A stretch of DNA of 64,000 bases from Anthopleura xanthogrammica (GCA_964019055.1 OZ025209.1:14359867-14423866), one strand, 5' to 3'. Positions 1-10,813 are shown, numbered from the stretch's first letter. The notes: generated from the letters alone by a model not told the origin. Numbers and translations are program-made.

Positions 1-76
1 TAACTTTAACTTATTTCCTTTCTATGTAAAGAAAGAAATGATGAGTGGGCAGAGACTGTTTTAGGTAGAATAGAGT

Positions 77-1270
77 TTGCCAGAGACCTCCATGCAGTGG
101 ATGCAGTTTACCATCAACCATGTAGCATCAATTTTAGAACTGGCAAGCAAATCCCAAACTCAATATGCTTGTGAAAGTTCTAAATTGCCACGGTTTGGAA
201 GGCCAATTGATCAAGCCAAAATCGATGCCTTTCTTAAAGTAGCCGAATACCTAGAACAAAGTGAAGAAGAACAAATGACTATCACCAGTCTATGTAACAA
301 GATGCAAGAATACCTGCAAGGATCTGGTGAAGAGGCTTATGGTACGCAGTATATGAAGAACAAGCTTTTAGAGCATTTTGGTAACAAAGTTGTGGTAACA
401 ACGATAAAAAATGTAGCTAGTGTAGTTACATTACACCACACCGCCACCTCAATAATTAATGAGTTTTATCAGCAACCAAAAGAGGAGGATGATGAAGTAG
501 AAAAAGTGCGTTTAGTTGAAGCAGCTGCAAAACTCATCAAGACCGAGATTTTTAAGTTAAAAGCTGATAATGACCACTATATCCATCAATTGATGAAATG
601 TCTTCTCTAGATCAAGCCACAGAGTTCATTCCGAAGCTATTGCAAAAGTTTCTTAGCGTCATCATTAAAAGTAAAGGTGCTGAGCTAAAACGCGCTTCAC
701 TTGGCCAAGCAATCACTCAGGCAGCAAGACCAAAAGGAATTATTGCGCCCCTACAACTTGGACTTGCCATTCAAATGCATCATCACTTTGCGTCAAAGTT
801 TTTGATTGACTCATTACACTCACACGGATTTTGTTCATCGTACACGCTTGTTCAGGCATTTGAAAGAAATGCTGCAGCTTTACGTGGAACTGATATTCCA
901 GGTTGGACAAGAGAGCGGTTCCTCCAATATGCAGCCGACAATGTAGATCACAATACCAGGACCTTGGATGGCTCGGGGACATTTCATGGTATGGGAATCA
1001 TTGCCACTGTAACTCGTGGTACCAAATCAACCCAAAAAATCCCTAAGCGGTCTGTCACAAATATGGAATTATCTGCAGCTGGAGCAATTCCCATTCGTTA
1101 TTACAAAGGGTCAAGTGAATGTTCAACTCTGCTATACAAAGATCTGGAAAATCTTCAAGTACAAGTGGGCCTGGAAAAGAATTTCTTTCATAATTGACTG
1201 TTTAGGATTATTTAACCTACCTGATGGGATTGATGAGCCTTTAAAATATTCAATTCACCTCTATATTTGA
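77..1270 (+). pseudogene. frameshifted hypothetical protein (transposon-associated family)
   Basis: Two overlapping open frames (77-610 and 598-1197) followed by a third frame (to 1270) read as one protein broken by two frameshifts, near 600 and near 1155. The first frame is helical and Lys/Glu-rich. The second contains the motif ADNVDHNTRTLDG...GTFHGMGII around 930-1000, which I recognise from large families of hypothetical proteins in invertebrate genomes, often inside mobile elements; no biochemical function is known to me. After the second shift the third frame continues with WKRISFIIDCLGL and then ends, so the C-terminal part is missing. The 77 start is only the first possible codon after a stop at 71; the first ATG is at 91, and an exon boundary nearby is possible. 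Most likely a dead copy of a mobile or multigene family. Confidence 0.6.
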
Positions 1271-1690
1271 TATTTTTTTTATTAAATCAGACATATTGAG
1301 CGGTTTTTGCCATGAAATTAATATAAACATTTTCCGCGAATTGGGGTTCCTGTGGTAACAAAATTAGACTCCATTTTTCAAACATATTATCATAATTAAC
1401 ATATAATTTGTATTTCTAATTATTTTGGGAGGATAATAAAGACAAAAAGATAAGAATATTTAAGATAGAATGACTGCAAAAGTGTTCTTAAATGAATAAA
1501 CATATATTTTCAAAGGTTGGGCTTCCTGTGGTGCCAGGCCATAACTTTAAAGTCGTTTTTCACCTTCTTCCACCATTGGGATTTTTTGGGACTTTTAGTA
1601 TGTTGTTTAGGTTACTTGTCTTGATCGAATAGCATTGAAAAAAATTCTGTTGCAATTTTTTTGAACCCTAGCCCTAAAATGACTGGACTA
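1271..1690. other. AT-rich spacer left of the tandem array
   Basis: No gene seen. Two short copies of a GGGNTTCCTGTGGT motif occur at 1343 and 1519, and the same motif recurs at 12430, 42931 and, inverted, near 52051. It may be the end of a dispersed transposon. The sequence stops matching the other array units just left of 1691. Confidence 0.5.
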
Positions 1691-2087
1691 TATTAAGAAA
1701 AAGCCGTTCTGAGGTTGAGGAAGGGACTGTGCACGAGTGTAGAAATATTTATATAATTAAAAAACAAATTCCATCACATGAAAGAGCACACTAAAATTAT
1801 TAAGTTTACCGAGTTTTAGAATATTTGGGCAAAGATTGACTGATAATCAGGCTTTAAACAAATCTTTAAAATACAAGAGAGAATGCCTGGTTATGGGGGA
1901 CACTGTCCTCATGCAAGCCTCATACAGTCTATCTTATCTTTGACTTACTCAGTATGTTTTCATCCAGACTTGGTAATAATACTAATATTAGTATGGTCTT
2001 TTTTTGTGATGAGGATCAATTCTTAATTAAATTAATATTTCCACCCCAGTTCCTTCCTCAACCAATGGAGTCAGAAGGGGAAAATAT

Positions 2088-2156
2088 GGCGGCCATGTTG
2101 GTGGTATTAACGAAGTAGAAGACTAATTTGAAATCCAACATGGCCGCGATGACGTA
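2088..2156. promoter_or_regulatory. YY1/CRE-like module, unit 1
   Basis: An inverted pair of GGCCATGTTGG and CCAACATGGCC about 33 bp apart, followed by GATGACGTA. The core resembles YY1 sites (GCCAT) and a CRE half-site (TGACG). A CCAAT box lies just upstream (about 2062). Almost the same module lies 324 bp before the TUFM start codon. It may be a promoter piece or simply a dispersed small repeat; the sequence does not decide. Confidence 0.45.
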
Positions 2157-2548
2157 GCATGCAGACTTAGCTTGAGTAGATTCGCAGCCAAGATAATTCT
2201 AAAGGGAGTCTCAGGTTGTTCTCTCGTTATTGTTACTTTGTTGATCTTTTATGGATCTTTCGAAATCTAAGCGGATCCCAAACCCTCTGCGAATGAATAT
2301 TTTAAAACTTAATTAAAGAATAAAAGTTAAAAAAAATTGTTCCATCCTCCGAAGACGCATTTATTTTTCGCGTACTGGACATTCCTGACGTTATTCCCTT
2401 GCCTTCTGGACTGAAGCTTCTAAAGTCCCTTGAATTACATGAAACCATTCCGACGTGCTGCAAGGGGTCTATTCCTATTCCTTTCCATTCAATTCATGAT
2501 GAGGATAAGCAAATCATGTGCATCATGTGCATAAAACCTTGTTCAGAA

Positions 2549-2878
2549 CTGAAGGCTAGCACGTGGCATGAGGGAGAGAATAACCGGACCCTAATCCATC
2601 AGAGGTTATTCCCTTGCCTTCTGGACTGAAGCTTCCATAGTCACTTGAATTACATGAAACCATTCTGACCTGAAGGCTAGCACGTGGCATGAGGGAGAGA
2701 ATAACCGGACCCTAATCCATCAGAGGTTATTCCCTTGCCTTCTGGACTGCAGCTTCCATAGTCACTTGAATTACATGAAACCATTCTGACCTGAAGGCTA
2801 GCACGTGGCATGAGGGAGAGAATAACCGGACCCTAATCCATAGAGGTTATTCCCTTGCCTTCTGGACTGAAGCTTCCA
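2549..2878. repeat. 120-bp minisatellite, unit 1
   Basis: Direct repeats starting GAGGTTATTCCCTTGCC at 2602, 2723 and 2843 (period 120-121 bp). The preceding stretch 2399-2548 is open in one frame (LPSGLKLLKSLELHETIP) and contains part of the repeat; I cannot tell whether it was ever coding. Confidence 0.85.
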
Positions 2879-3242
2879 TAGACAGAAATGAAGGCTTTGT
2901 TACTTTAATGAATGACAAATATACTTTTAAACAATCATTATAGAATAGTATGATAATGACATTGATATTTCAAGAATTTGTTTTATTTTTTATATTAATT
3001 AAAATTTTCATGCATATGTTACAAAAAAGGACAAAAAATCCTGAAGTATTGGGACACGTCATCTTTCCATCTTTGGAATCCCAGTCACAGCTCTCCAGGA
3101 ATAGAAACCTCAAGGTTATCGACGTAGCTTTCTATCTGCTCCTATTGAAAACAATGAGACAATATTGACAATTTGATAATAAATTAACCTAAAAGAAAAT
3201 CAAACTGATGAGTTGTAATAGACCTTCACTGAATTCGCTGAG

Positions 3243-3347
3243 GTGACCATGAAACAATGGCTCCAAGTCGAGGTTGGACTTAAAATACTCTAAATGTATG
3301 AACACATCAAGTCCAACCTTGACTTGGAGCCATTGTTTCATGGTCAC
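3243..3347. repeat. 39-bp inverted repeat (hairpin), unit 1
   Basis: Left arm 3243-3281, right arm 3309-3347, 27-bp loop. One non-Watson-Crick position (G against T) would be a wobble pair in RNA. Could be a small foldback element or a small-RNA-type precursor. Confidence 0.85.
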
Positions 3348-3981
3348 TCAAGCTAATTCGGGAAAGGTCTATTGCTGCTAAATTCTGCTGTTAAAAAAGA
3401 TAGTGGTGATCATAACAGTCATGTTATTTCAGACCAATACCAAATAACAGGTACGGATCTCACTTTAGAGCAAAAGCAATAACATTCGATGATAATGATG
3501 ATCCATGATGATTACAGTGATGTTAGTGAAAAAATGTAGCCGGTTAATTTATTAGAGACACATCAAACATCAAATATAATGGCTCTTGTCTCCTGATGAT
3601 GATGGTGATAAATAATATAATAATAATGATAAGAATAACAATAATAAAAATATTAAAAAGGGGGGGGGGGGGGGATAAAAGAAAGAAGAAGAATAAGCCA
3701 AGCAGCATTGTAACAATAGGTTAAAGGTTTCGGTTGGGTTTTGAAATGACAGTTTGAAGTCTTAGGTCTTTGGAAAAGACCCGACTAGTAATTTTACCAG
3801 GTAAAAATCATATTGTATCAAATTTTCCTGAGGTTCAAATAGAATAACAATAATAATAATAAGTATTAGTATTAGGATTAAGTATTAGTTTTTCAGTATT
3901 CAGTATTAAGTACCATGTTTCTAATATTTTGTAAAAGCATTGAGATTTTTATTATTATTTTTAAAATAAAAATAAATAAAA

Positions 3982-4023
<42 letters not shown>
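3348..4023. other. gene-free, simple-sequence-rich stretch, unit 1
   Basis: Holds GAT/AAT-rich sequence, a 15-base G tract (3660-3674) and an (AAT)n run (about 3983-4023) that abuts the retroelement. No gene seen. Equivalent stretches are 14751-15428 and 26168-26842, with G tracts of 17 (15063-15079) and 14 bases (26480-26493). Confidence 0.6.
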
Positions 4024-4024
<1 letters not shown>

Positions 4025-4468
4025 TCACAATGTGTTTGAATCCAATTGCATGGTATCTAAGAAACAACCAAGGATACACACTAACCAATATAAAAGAAAA
4101 TAAGCTGACACTCCATAAGTCATCAACAAAAGCAATGGTAGAGACGCGCAGAATGGAAAGTATGTTTAAAGACATTGGACTAGAGTGGGGATTAGACAAG
4201 TGCGCCACAGTCAATGTAAAGAAAGGAAAAATAATACCAACAGATGGTCTCCCGCTAAACGAAAAAGAGACAATCCATATGGTAGATGAGAATGATCAAT
4301 ATAAATTCCTAGGAAAATTTGAAAACTTCACACAGTTGGATGAAGAGGTGTATAAATACGCTTGCCAAGAATATCTCAGAAGCCGGCTGAATGTGGTGTG
4401 GTCTTCAAATATCTCCATACCCAGAAAAATAAAAGCAACGAACACGTTTGCCCTTCCGGTTTACAGAT
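4024..4468 (+). mobile_element. RLE-type non-LTR retroelement, 5' remnant of RT, unit 1
   Basis: The frame from 4030 reads as the end of a reverse transcriptase of the R2/R4/NeSL type with a restriction-like endonuclease: LNPIAWYL..., then KDIGLEWGLDKCATVNVKKGK and YKFLGKFENF, both typical of the palm/thumb of this group. The segment between NKLTL and HKSSTK is too short, so the catalytic YxDD box appears deleted, and everything upstream is replaced by an (AAT)n run. The frame is interrupted at about 4468 by a nested CR1-like fragment and resumes at about 5271. A dead copy. Confidence 0.65.
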
Positions 4469-5270
4469 TCCAACAACATGAAGATCAACGTCATTAAAAC
4501 CAAGGAACTTTCAATTTCTTTCCTAAGGAATAACCAAACTCTTGATCGTCTCATAGTGCATGACCAACCGCTTGATCTAGTTAATTCGACTAAACTACTT
4601 GGAGTCAATGTGTCAGCAGATCTTAAATGGGCTATTCATGTAGATGAAATCTGTGCTAAGGCCAGCAAGCGACTCTATGCCCTAAGAACTCTTAAGCGTA
4701 GTGGCGTGCAATCTAAAGATCTTCGATCCGTCTACTGCTATTTTATAAGACCTTTATTAGAGTACGCCTGCCCCGTCTGGCATCCTTCTTTGACATGTAA
4801 ACTTAAAGACCAACTTGAAGCCATCCAGCGTCGGGCGCTTCGTACAGTGCACCCTCAATTGTCATATAAGGACGCTCTCAATGAATTAAACCTCACCACT
4901 CACTATGAGAGACGAGAACATTTGTGCAGGAAATTCTACAATAACATTACATGTACCGATAATAAACTGAACTGCCTTTTACCTAAACCTATATCTAAAA
5001 ACTACAGCCTTAGAAATCCCAGGAGAATCCCACTACTCAAGTGTAGGACTAAAAGATATCAGAATAGTTTTATACCAAGTTCAATAAAGAAATGGGACTA
5101 ATTTTAACTTGTACTTTTACCTAAAATTATATATATATATTTTTTCAATCATGCAAATATTTTAGATATATTTTAAAACTATGTAAATATTGAGTTTTTC
5201 AATTCTTTCGAATTGCCAGTCAATTTTATCAATAAAGTTATTATTTTATTATTATTATTTTATTTTTTAA
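4469..5270 (+). mobile_element. nested CR1/L2-like RT fragment, unit 1
   Basis: A 5'-truncated non-LTR retroelement inserted into the RLE element. Its frame (to 5101) starts with NNMKINVIKTKEL, the segment that directly follows the YADD box in CR1/L2-type reverse transcriptases, and continues with KLLGVNVSADLKW, RPLLEYACPVWH and LEAIQRRALRTV, all hallmarks of the C-terminal part. It ends SSIKKWD with a stop at 5099-5101, followed by an AT-rich 3' UTR and a TTATTATT-type tail at about 5240-5260. The frame is intact, so insertion was fairly recent relative to the surrounding element. Confidence 0.75.
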
Positions 5271-6690
5271 TATCACATGTGGACAGCCGACTGGCTCATC
5301 AATTCGCTAAAGCAACTCGATCGAGAAAGCAGGAAAATTGTACAAGAACATGGTGGATTGCACACTAGCGAATCAACAAAAATAATGTACTTCTATACCT
5401 ACCAGTATGGGAGGCGAAGGATTCAAAGAAGTCGAAACGACATACAAAGTCACAAAGATAAAGACAGCTAATTACCTAGCAAGAAGTCAAGATCCAAGGA
5501 TACAGCTAGTACGAAGATTTGAAGAAAGAAAGATTGAAAAAGGATTTAAATCTGTTCTAAAAGATGCACAAAAGTATGCCAAAGAACTTGATGTCACGTG
5601 CATACATGAAGAAACGAAAACATCCTTGATGAGTGAAGGAAAGGCAATTGAGGTAGAGCAACCAAGCCCCAAACTGATCACAGATTTCCAAACATCAGCT
5701 GTAAATAACCACCTCAAGAAACAAGTCCAAGACCAAAAGTGGCTTGGCGCATTCACATCGCTACAGTATGAAGATAAGAATATTTCAACCTACAGTTATG
5801 CAGTGCTGCAGAAATGGCAAAACATTCCAGATGTAGTGTATAATGTGAACACTAGTATACGACAACAATTATTGCCTACCACTGATACCAGAAATACAAG
5901 CTACAACAACCAGTTAATGACACTATATAACTGTAGAATGTGCGCACAAGCACAGGAATCAGTAAGCCACGTAATGTGTGGATGCTCAAGAATAGCTCAA
6001 AGTCTTTACAAATCACGACCCGATAAAATGCTACGACCATACTATCACTATCTTCTTTATTTGTATGGTTTTGACAATGACCACTCAAGACCGTGGTATG
6101 AGCAACGTGTGCCAATCGCAGTCACAGAAAATGAAAAAGCCAAAATTATGTGGGATATAGAATTCCACCTTCAAAGAGCCCCAGAAAACAACGCCAACAA
6201 AATTGACATGGCAATTAATGACAAAGAGAAAAAACGATGGTTACTGCTAGAAGGAACAGTGTGCATGGTAGGAAAGATAGCTGAAAGGAACAATCACAAA
6301 CAAGAACAGTATCGAGAGCTGCGAAATGGAATAAGACAACTTTACCCCAAGCACGAAATCACTCAAGTCAACCTGGTGTTCGACTTCCTAGGGAACTTTC
6401 ACCAAGATTTAAAGAAACAAGTGCAAGATCACATCACCTCAGACAACCTGAAGGAAACAAACTATCTTTTACTAAAAAGCCAAAAGTGGATCATCTCCCA
6501 AAACGCTGAGATCACTAAAACATTCTATACCTATATTAAGTAAGATGAACCAAGATGAAATTAAGGAATAAGGAATATAAGGAATAAGAAAGGGAAAAAA
6601 TGTAATTAATCACAACTTAGCTTAGGCCAGTAGCCCGCAAAGTTGTATCAAAAAAATTCAAAGAACCTAATAAAATGTCAATAATAATGA
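5271..6690 (+). mobile_element. RLE-type non-LTR retroelement, 3' part with zinc finger and endonuclease, unit 1
   Basis: Continues the interrupted RLE element: TADWLINSLKQLDRESRK is the R2/R4-type thumb. A frameshift near 5400 separates it from the 5407-6543 frame (378 codons), whose first residues MGGEGF are the internal GGxG motif and not a true start. Residues about 175-192 form a C-x2-C-x8-H-x4-C zinc finger (CRMC...SHVMCGC), and about 230-330 resemble a degenerate restriction-like endonuclease with LLEGTVCMVGKIAERN and a VFDFLGNF end. The 3' UTR runs into (AAT)n. YxDD deletion, frameshift and nested insertion all say inactive. Confidence 0.7.
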
Positions 6691-6695
6691 TGATG

Positions 6696-6696
<1 letters not shown>

Positions 6697-6752
<56 letters not shown>
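6697..6752. repeat. (AAT)n microsatellite, unit 1
   Basis: About 56 bp of AAT repeats at the 3' end of the RLE element. Equivalent runs are about 65 bp in unit 2 (18101-18165) and 60 bp in unit 3 (29514-29573). Confidence 0.9.
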
Positions 6753-6956
6753 TCGACTGCGTCAGTTATATCATTACAGACTAATTATTAAGTATAAAAT
6801 GCTTACATATACAGCAAAGATAACACAGGATATATAATTGCTACCTTCTATTAACAATACTAATGTTGATGGATGGTGATGATGACAATGATGATGGCAT
6901 AGGTGATAATAAGAATAGCTACAGAATTGTCATGATAAAGAGTATTTATCACTTAC

Positions 6957-7582
6957 TATGGTCACTCTAGATCGGGTACCAGTAGTCCCTTGCATGACTG
7001 TAGTGCCCCTTGTTGACAATTGCTTAAAGAAAGAAAGATACATCACAAACTAAAGAAAGCATAGCTACAGGGCCGTAGCCAGACTTATTGTTATTGAGGC
7101 AATCGACCGCCATAGGCGGGAGCACATGGGGGTTGGGGGCCATGCTCCCCTGAAAAATTTTGAAATTCAGACCCTCAGAAATACGACTTCTACCGTTATG
7201 AGAGGCATTTGCAACATATTTATTGTATTAAAGTTATGACAATTTTGCACATTTTGGCAAAGAAAAAGAATTTGTTTGCATTCTGATTAAAGAATTAAAG
7301 AAAATTAAAAAAATAATATCCGAGTGAAATTTTACCGAGGCAAATGCCTCGTTTGCCTCATCGTAGCTACGGCCCTGAGCTACAGAATTGTCATGATAAA
7401 GAGTTTTATCACTTACTAGCGTCTCTTGCATGACTGGGAAACCCCTTGCTGATAACTGTTGTAACTCTACTTCATTTTCCTGCAAAAAGGAAAAACGATA
7501 CATCGTATATTAATGAAAGCATAGCTAAAGCTTGCATCACTAGCATACCTCTGAAGGCTTGCAAAATTTCTGTGCCATTTAC
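6957..7582 (-). pseudogene. two 23-mer-type exons plus a decayed third, unit 1
   Basis: Minus-strand members of the symmetric exon family described at 38266-39316. Member A (6957-7022, 66 bp) reads QLSTRGTTVMQGTTGTRSRV; its acceptor is ..TTTCTTTAAG and its donor GTAAGT. Member B (7417-7479, 63 bp) starts ENEVELQQLSARGFPVMQET with acceptor TTTTTGCAG and donor GTAAGT. Both are open in phase 0. Further upstream on the minus strand a decayed member (about 7514-7582) reads VNGTEILQAFRGMLVMQA but has lost its acceptor AG. Flanking intron sequence matches that of members 5 and 6 of the larger array. A 310-bp transposon splits the A-B intron. Whether the unit is transcribed is unknown. Confidence 0.55.
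7068..7377. mobile_element. 310-bp hAT-like non-autonomous element, unit 1
   Basis: Terminal inverted repeats CAGGGCCGTAGC/GCTACGGCCCTG with a 5-bp direct repeat AGCTA on both sides (7063-7067 and 7378-7382). The related intron at about 6911-6945 preserves the uninterrupted site. No coding capacity. The CAGGG end suggests hAT, whose duplications are usually 8 bp but 5 bp in some lineages; superfamily uncertain. Confidence 0.8.
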
Positions 7583-7640
7583 AATAAAAGTACCACAAAA
7601 GAAAACCATTCCCCTAGAATTCGTATAAGCAAAGCTTTGT

Positions 7641-7645
7641 TAATT

Positions 7646-7700
<55 letters not shown>

Positions 7701-9516
7701 TAATAATAATGATAATTAAGTTTATTTCTATAGCGCTCATCTCCAAAAACATGTCCAAGGCGCTTTACAAAAAATTACATAAGATATTTACAATATTTAC
7801 AAAACTTGAAATTTACAAAAAAATGGTCTATTTATAAATAAAATGTAAATATATGATAAATAGTATTATTCTAAAGTGAAATATAAAAAGGAATCTAGAT
7901 GTATTTCTTATTGTTAAGATAAAAAGTAAATAAATATGTTTTAAGCTTATTTTTAAAACTAACGACAGTAGTAGAGGAGCGTATGTCTAGAGGAAGCCTA
8001 TTCCACAATCTTGGAGCAGCAAAGGAAAAGGATCGGAAATCATAAGTAGTAAGCCTAGCTTTAGGCTCAACAAGGAGTTTGTTAGAAACATGCAAAGCGT
8101 AGAGAATAGCAAGAGGAGCGAAAGGTCGGGAGATCAGACAGATATGTAGGAGCAAGGCCATTTAAGGCCTTTTAGGTTAGCAAATCATCTTGAAAATAAC
8201 TCTGTAGTAAACAGGTAGCCAATGAAGGTCAATCAACACAGGAGTGATGTGGTCAAATTTCCTGGTGAAGGTGACAACACGAGCAGCAGAGTTCTGTATG
8301 CGTTGCAAACTCTCAACAAGGTATTTAGTTAGTCCATGTAAGAGAGAATTGCAGTAGTCAAGTTTCGAAGAAATGAAAGCATGAATGACAGTCTGAGCAG
8401 CATCAGTGGTTAAGTATTTACAAATAGCAGACAGATTCCTTAGGTGAAAGTAAGATGACTTACAGATATTACTGACTTGAAGCTCCCCAGTCATACGGTC
8501 ATCAAAAACCACTCCAAGATTAACAGCTGACAGACAAGGGACAATAATGTCCCCGCAAACTTGGATCTCACTCAATGGAGGACAATATTGGAATCTAGAG
8601 TGGATACACATGAGCTCTGTTTTATCATGGTTTAACTTCAAACCATTGACAAGCATCCACTCAGAAATATCAGATAGACATTCCTCTAAAGATTGTCTGG
8701 ATTAAACAAGCTGGTCATTGCCCTTAAAAGATGAATAAAGCTGTGAATCATCAGCATAGAGATGGTAGCTGAGATTATGTCGCTTAAGAATGTCTGCCAG
8801 TGGAGAGGTATAAAGCAGGTTAAGAACTGGGCCTAATACTGAGCCCTGCAGAACCCCGACATCAAGATTGCAAAGGCAAGATGAACAATCATGTTAGTAA
8901 GGTAGGATCTGGACCAGCTTAAAACGACATCACCTAAACCAAACCGATGGGCAAGTCTATCAAGTAAAGTATCATGAACTACTGTGTCAAAAGCAGCCGA
9001 CATATCAAGGAAAATGAGAATAACACAGTTATACCTGAATCAATTGATTAAAGGATGTCATTATAAATTAGAACCAGAGCTGTCTCAGTGCTATGCAAGG
9101 CTTTGTAAGCTGACTGAAGTGGATCGTGAAGATTATGGTCAGTTAAATAATCATTTACCTGACGAGCAACAGCCTTTTCAATTTAGAGATGAACGGCAGA
9201 TTAGAAACAGGTCGAAAGTTAGAAAAAGCTTCATAGTCGGCGTCGGCCCGGTTTTTTTGAGAATAGGTGTCAGTTTAGCAGTTTTTAGAGAATCAGGAAA
9301 TACACCCTGGGAAAGAGATAGGTTGATAATATTTGTGAACACCGGTATTAGAAGACCAAGACACTCCATTAAGAGGGAGGCAGGAATAGGATCAAGGTTA
9401 CATGACTTTGCAGTGGATCCAACTAAACGTGAGACATCATCGTGGCTTAGAGCCTTAAAACTTCGAAAGATAGAAGAGCTAGTTGCAGTGTCTGGTGGCA
9501 ACATGGTCCAGCAAAA
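7641..9516 (-). mobile_element. L2-like non-LTR retrotransposon, 5'-truncated, unit 1
   Basis: Read on the minus strand: 9567-9178 gives KSCNLDPIPASLLMECL and SLSQGVFPDSLKTAKLTPIL (RT fingers/palm). The next stretch needs several frame changes and contains LDMSAAFDTV and a catalytic YADDSQLY box (about 8735-8762). 8656-8177 gives NGLKLNHDKTELM, LDYCNSLLHGL and ITPVLIDLHWLPV, and after two in-frame stops 8161-7895 gives FSFAAPRLWNRLPLDIR near the C terminus. The 3' end AGCGCTATAGAAATAAACTT is followed by an ATT/AAT tail (about 7651-7707). Multiple frameshifts and stops show it is inactive. Confidence 0.8.
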
Positions 9517-9599
9517 AGACAAATTAAACTTGAAGGAAAAGAAAAGAATTTCATCAGATGGAAACATTAGCCTCTAGATCTCGGTTTGTCTAAATAGAT

Positions 9600-10076
9600 C
9601 GTCCGTTCCATGCAAAATAAAAAGTTAACAGTCGAAAAAACTAATGATAATAAATTAGAAATATTTTAGAAAGAAGAACCTTTCTTTTAAAAAGCACTTG
9701 CCCAAGTTATATCAAGAGAATGAAATGATAAAAATTTCGCGAACATGGCCATAGATGATGGCCATAACAAAAAAGACGTACTCTTTTTATAAAAAATTTA
9801 TATAAAAATGGCGGCCACTGATATCATACCAAAAAAGACGTACTAATCAGGCAAATATTTCTTAAATTCGTCCAACATTGCGGCTATGAAAGCCAGCAAT
9901 TACTATTAACATTATTAGTGATAGATTTTGTACAATGTTTTACAAATTCAGTCATAAACTGGGCTTACCATGACAAGCAAGTAACGCTTCCTCGCTGGTG
10001 CTACCTCGCTTCCTCGCTGATGCTACTCGGTAAGTTCTAGTCGAGCGGCACTGAGTTCTGCTATGAAATAAACGCT
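9600..10076. other. gene-free stretch, unit 1
   Basis: AT-rich sequence with an ATGGCGGCCACTGATATCATA segment at about 9809 and TCCAACATTGCGGCTATGAA at about 9869, similar in layout to the YY1-like modules. A minus-strand splice donor (CATG|GTAAGC, about 9965-9970) survives from the 36-bp exon seen in the diverged copy at 39873-39908, but the rest of that exon has been deleted here. Equivalent stretches are 21017-21493 and 32422-32898. Confidence 0.5.
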
Positions 10077-10298
10077 ATGACGTCATTCCAGAAGCGAAAG
10101 CGACACCACGAAAAGTTTTACCTTCGCCAGGTTCTCGACTTGGTGACAACATGGCCGTACCTTGTTTCCCCGTGCGTATCGCGTACTTCATCGATTCATG
10201 TACAACTTAGTCTCGTCCTTGACAGGTTCGACTCTTGCAACATTTTGTTACAAGTTGCATCCAGTCTTCAACGGCTTAAACTTACTGAGCCCTGTTAA
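10077..10298 (+). CDS. small ORF, 73 codons, unit 1
   Basis: ATG at 10077 in a GACGTCAT context, ending ...LQRLKLTEPC. The diverged homologue at 40051-40275 keeps the same start, the same stop and most of the C-terminal 45 residues although two nearby indels shift and then restore the frame. No recognisable domain. It may be chance, as an upstream ATG-rich leader, or a real small protein. Confidence 0.25.
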   Translation: MTSFQKRKRHHEKFYLRQVLDLVTTWPYLVSPCVSRTSSIHVQLSLVLDRFDSCNILLQVASSLQRLKLTEPC

Positions 10299-10695
10299 GA
10301 AATTTAAAATGATTAAAGTATTCTTAAAATTTACTCTTCATTATCAGTCCGGTTTCAGGAATGAACGATTAAAAAAATTGAACGTCTTCAGTGTTTACTG
10401 AAAGTTCGAAGCAACGCATTAAATGCGTAATAAAATTCGAAAAACGAGCGATATACCCCCATTTGAACATATTTGAGCGGGCTTCTGAAACAATGTCTTC
10501 GCGCATTTCAGTTTGTCGATGATAATTATGATCTAAAACCCTTCTTCGGCGAACATTCATCGAACCTTAGCACTTTTGTTTCGTTGTTGTTTTGAAATCT
10601 GCATCATGGGGTACATTTATAGTTCTGGCATGATTCTTCACTTTGTGGTCGCTTTCAAAACTCCATTATACGCATTTCTTCTTTCGTTAACTTAC

Positions 10696-10813
10696 CAGGC
10701 TCTAAGACTGGCATAAGTTCTTCGCCATGTTCTTTGCCATAATATCATTTGTTCACATGATCTATGCCGACCCTTCTTCTTCCCCGTTACGCAGTGAACC
10801 CAATCTTCAATTC
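10696..10813 (-). other. 118-bp candidate exon, unit 1
   Basis: Minus-strand segment with a plausible acceptor (TGTTTTAACATAG) and donor (GTAAGT). It is 118 bp in both this unit and the diverged copy at 40673-40790. One frame is open throughout; another reads KEHGEELMPVLEP after a stop. Function unknown. Confidence 0.3.

Noticed and set aside
5487..6115. minus-strand ORFs opposite the RLE endonuclease frame
   Set aside because: Shadows of the real plus-strand retroelement frame; they recur only because the units are duplicated.
8984..9577. 197-codon plus-strand ORF in each unit
   Set aside because: Antisense to the L2-like RT, whose conserved residues lie on the minus strand.
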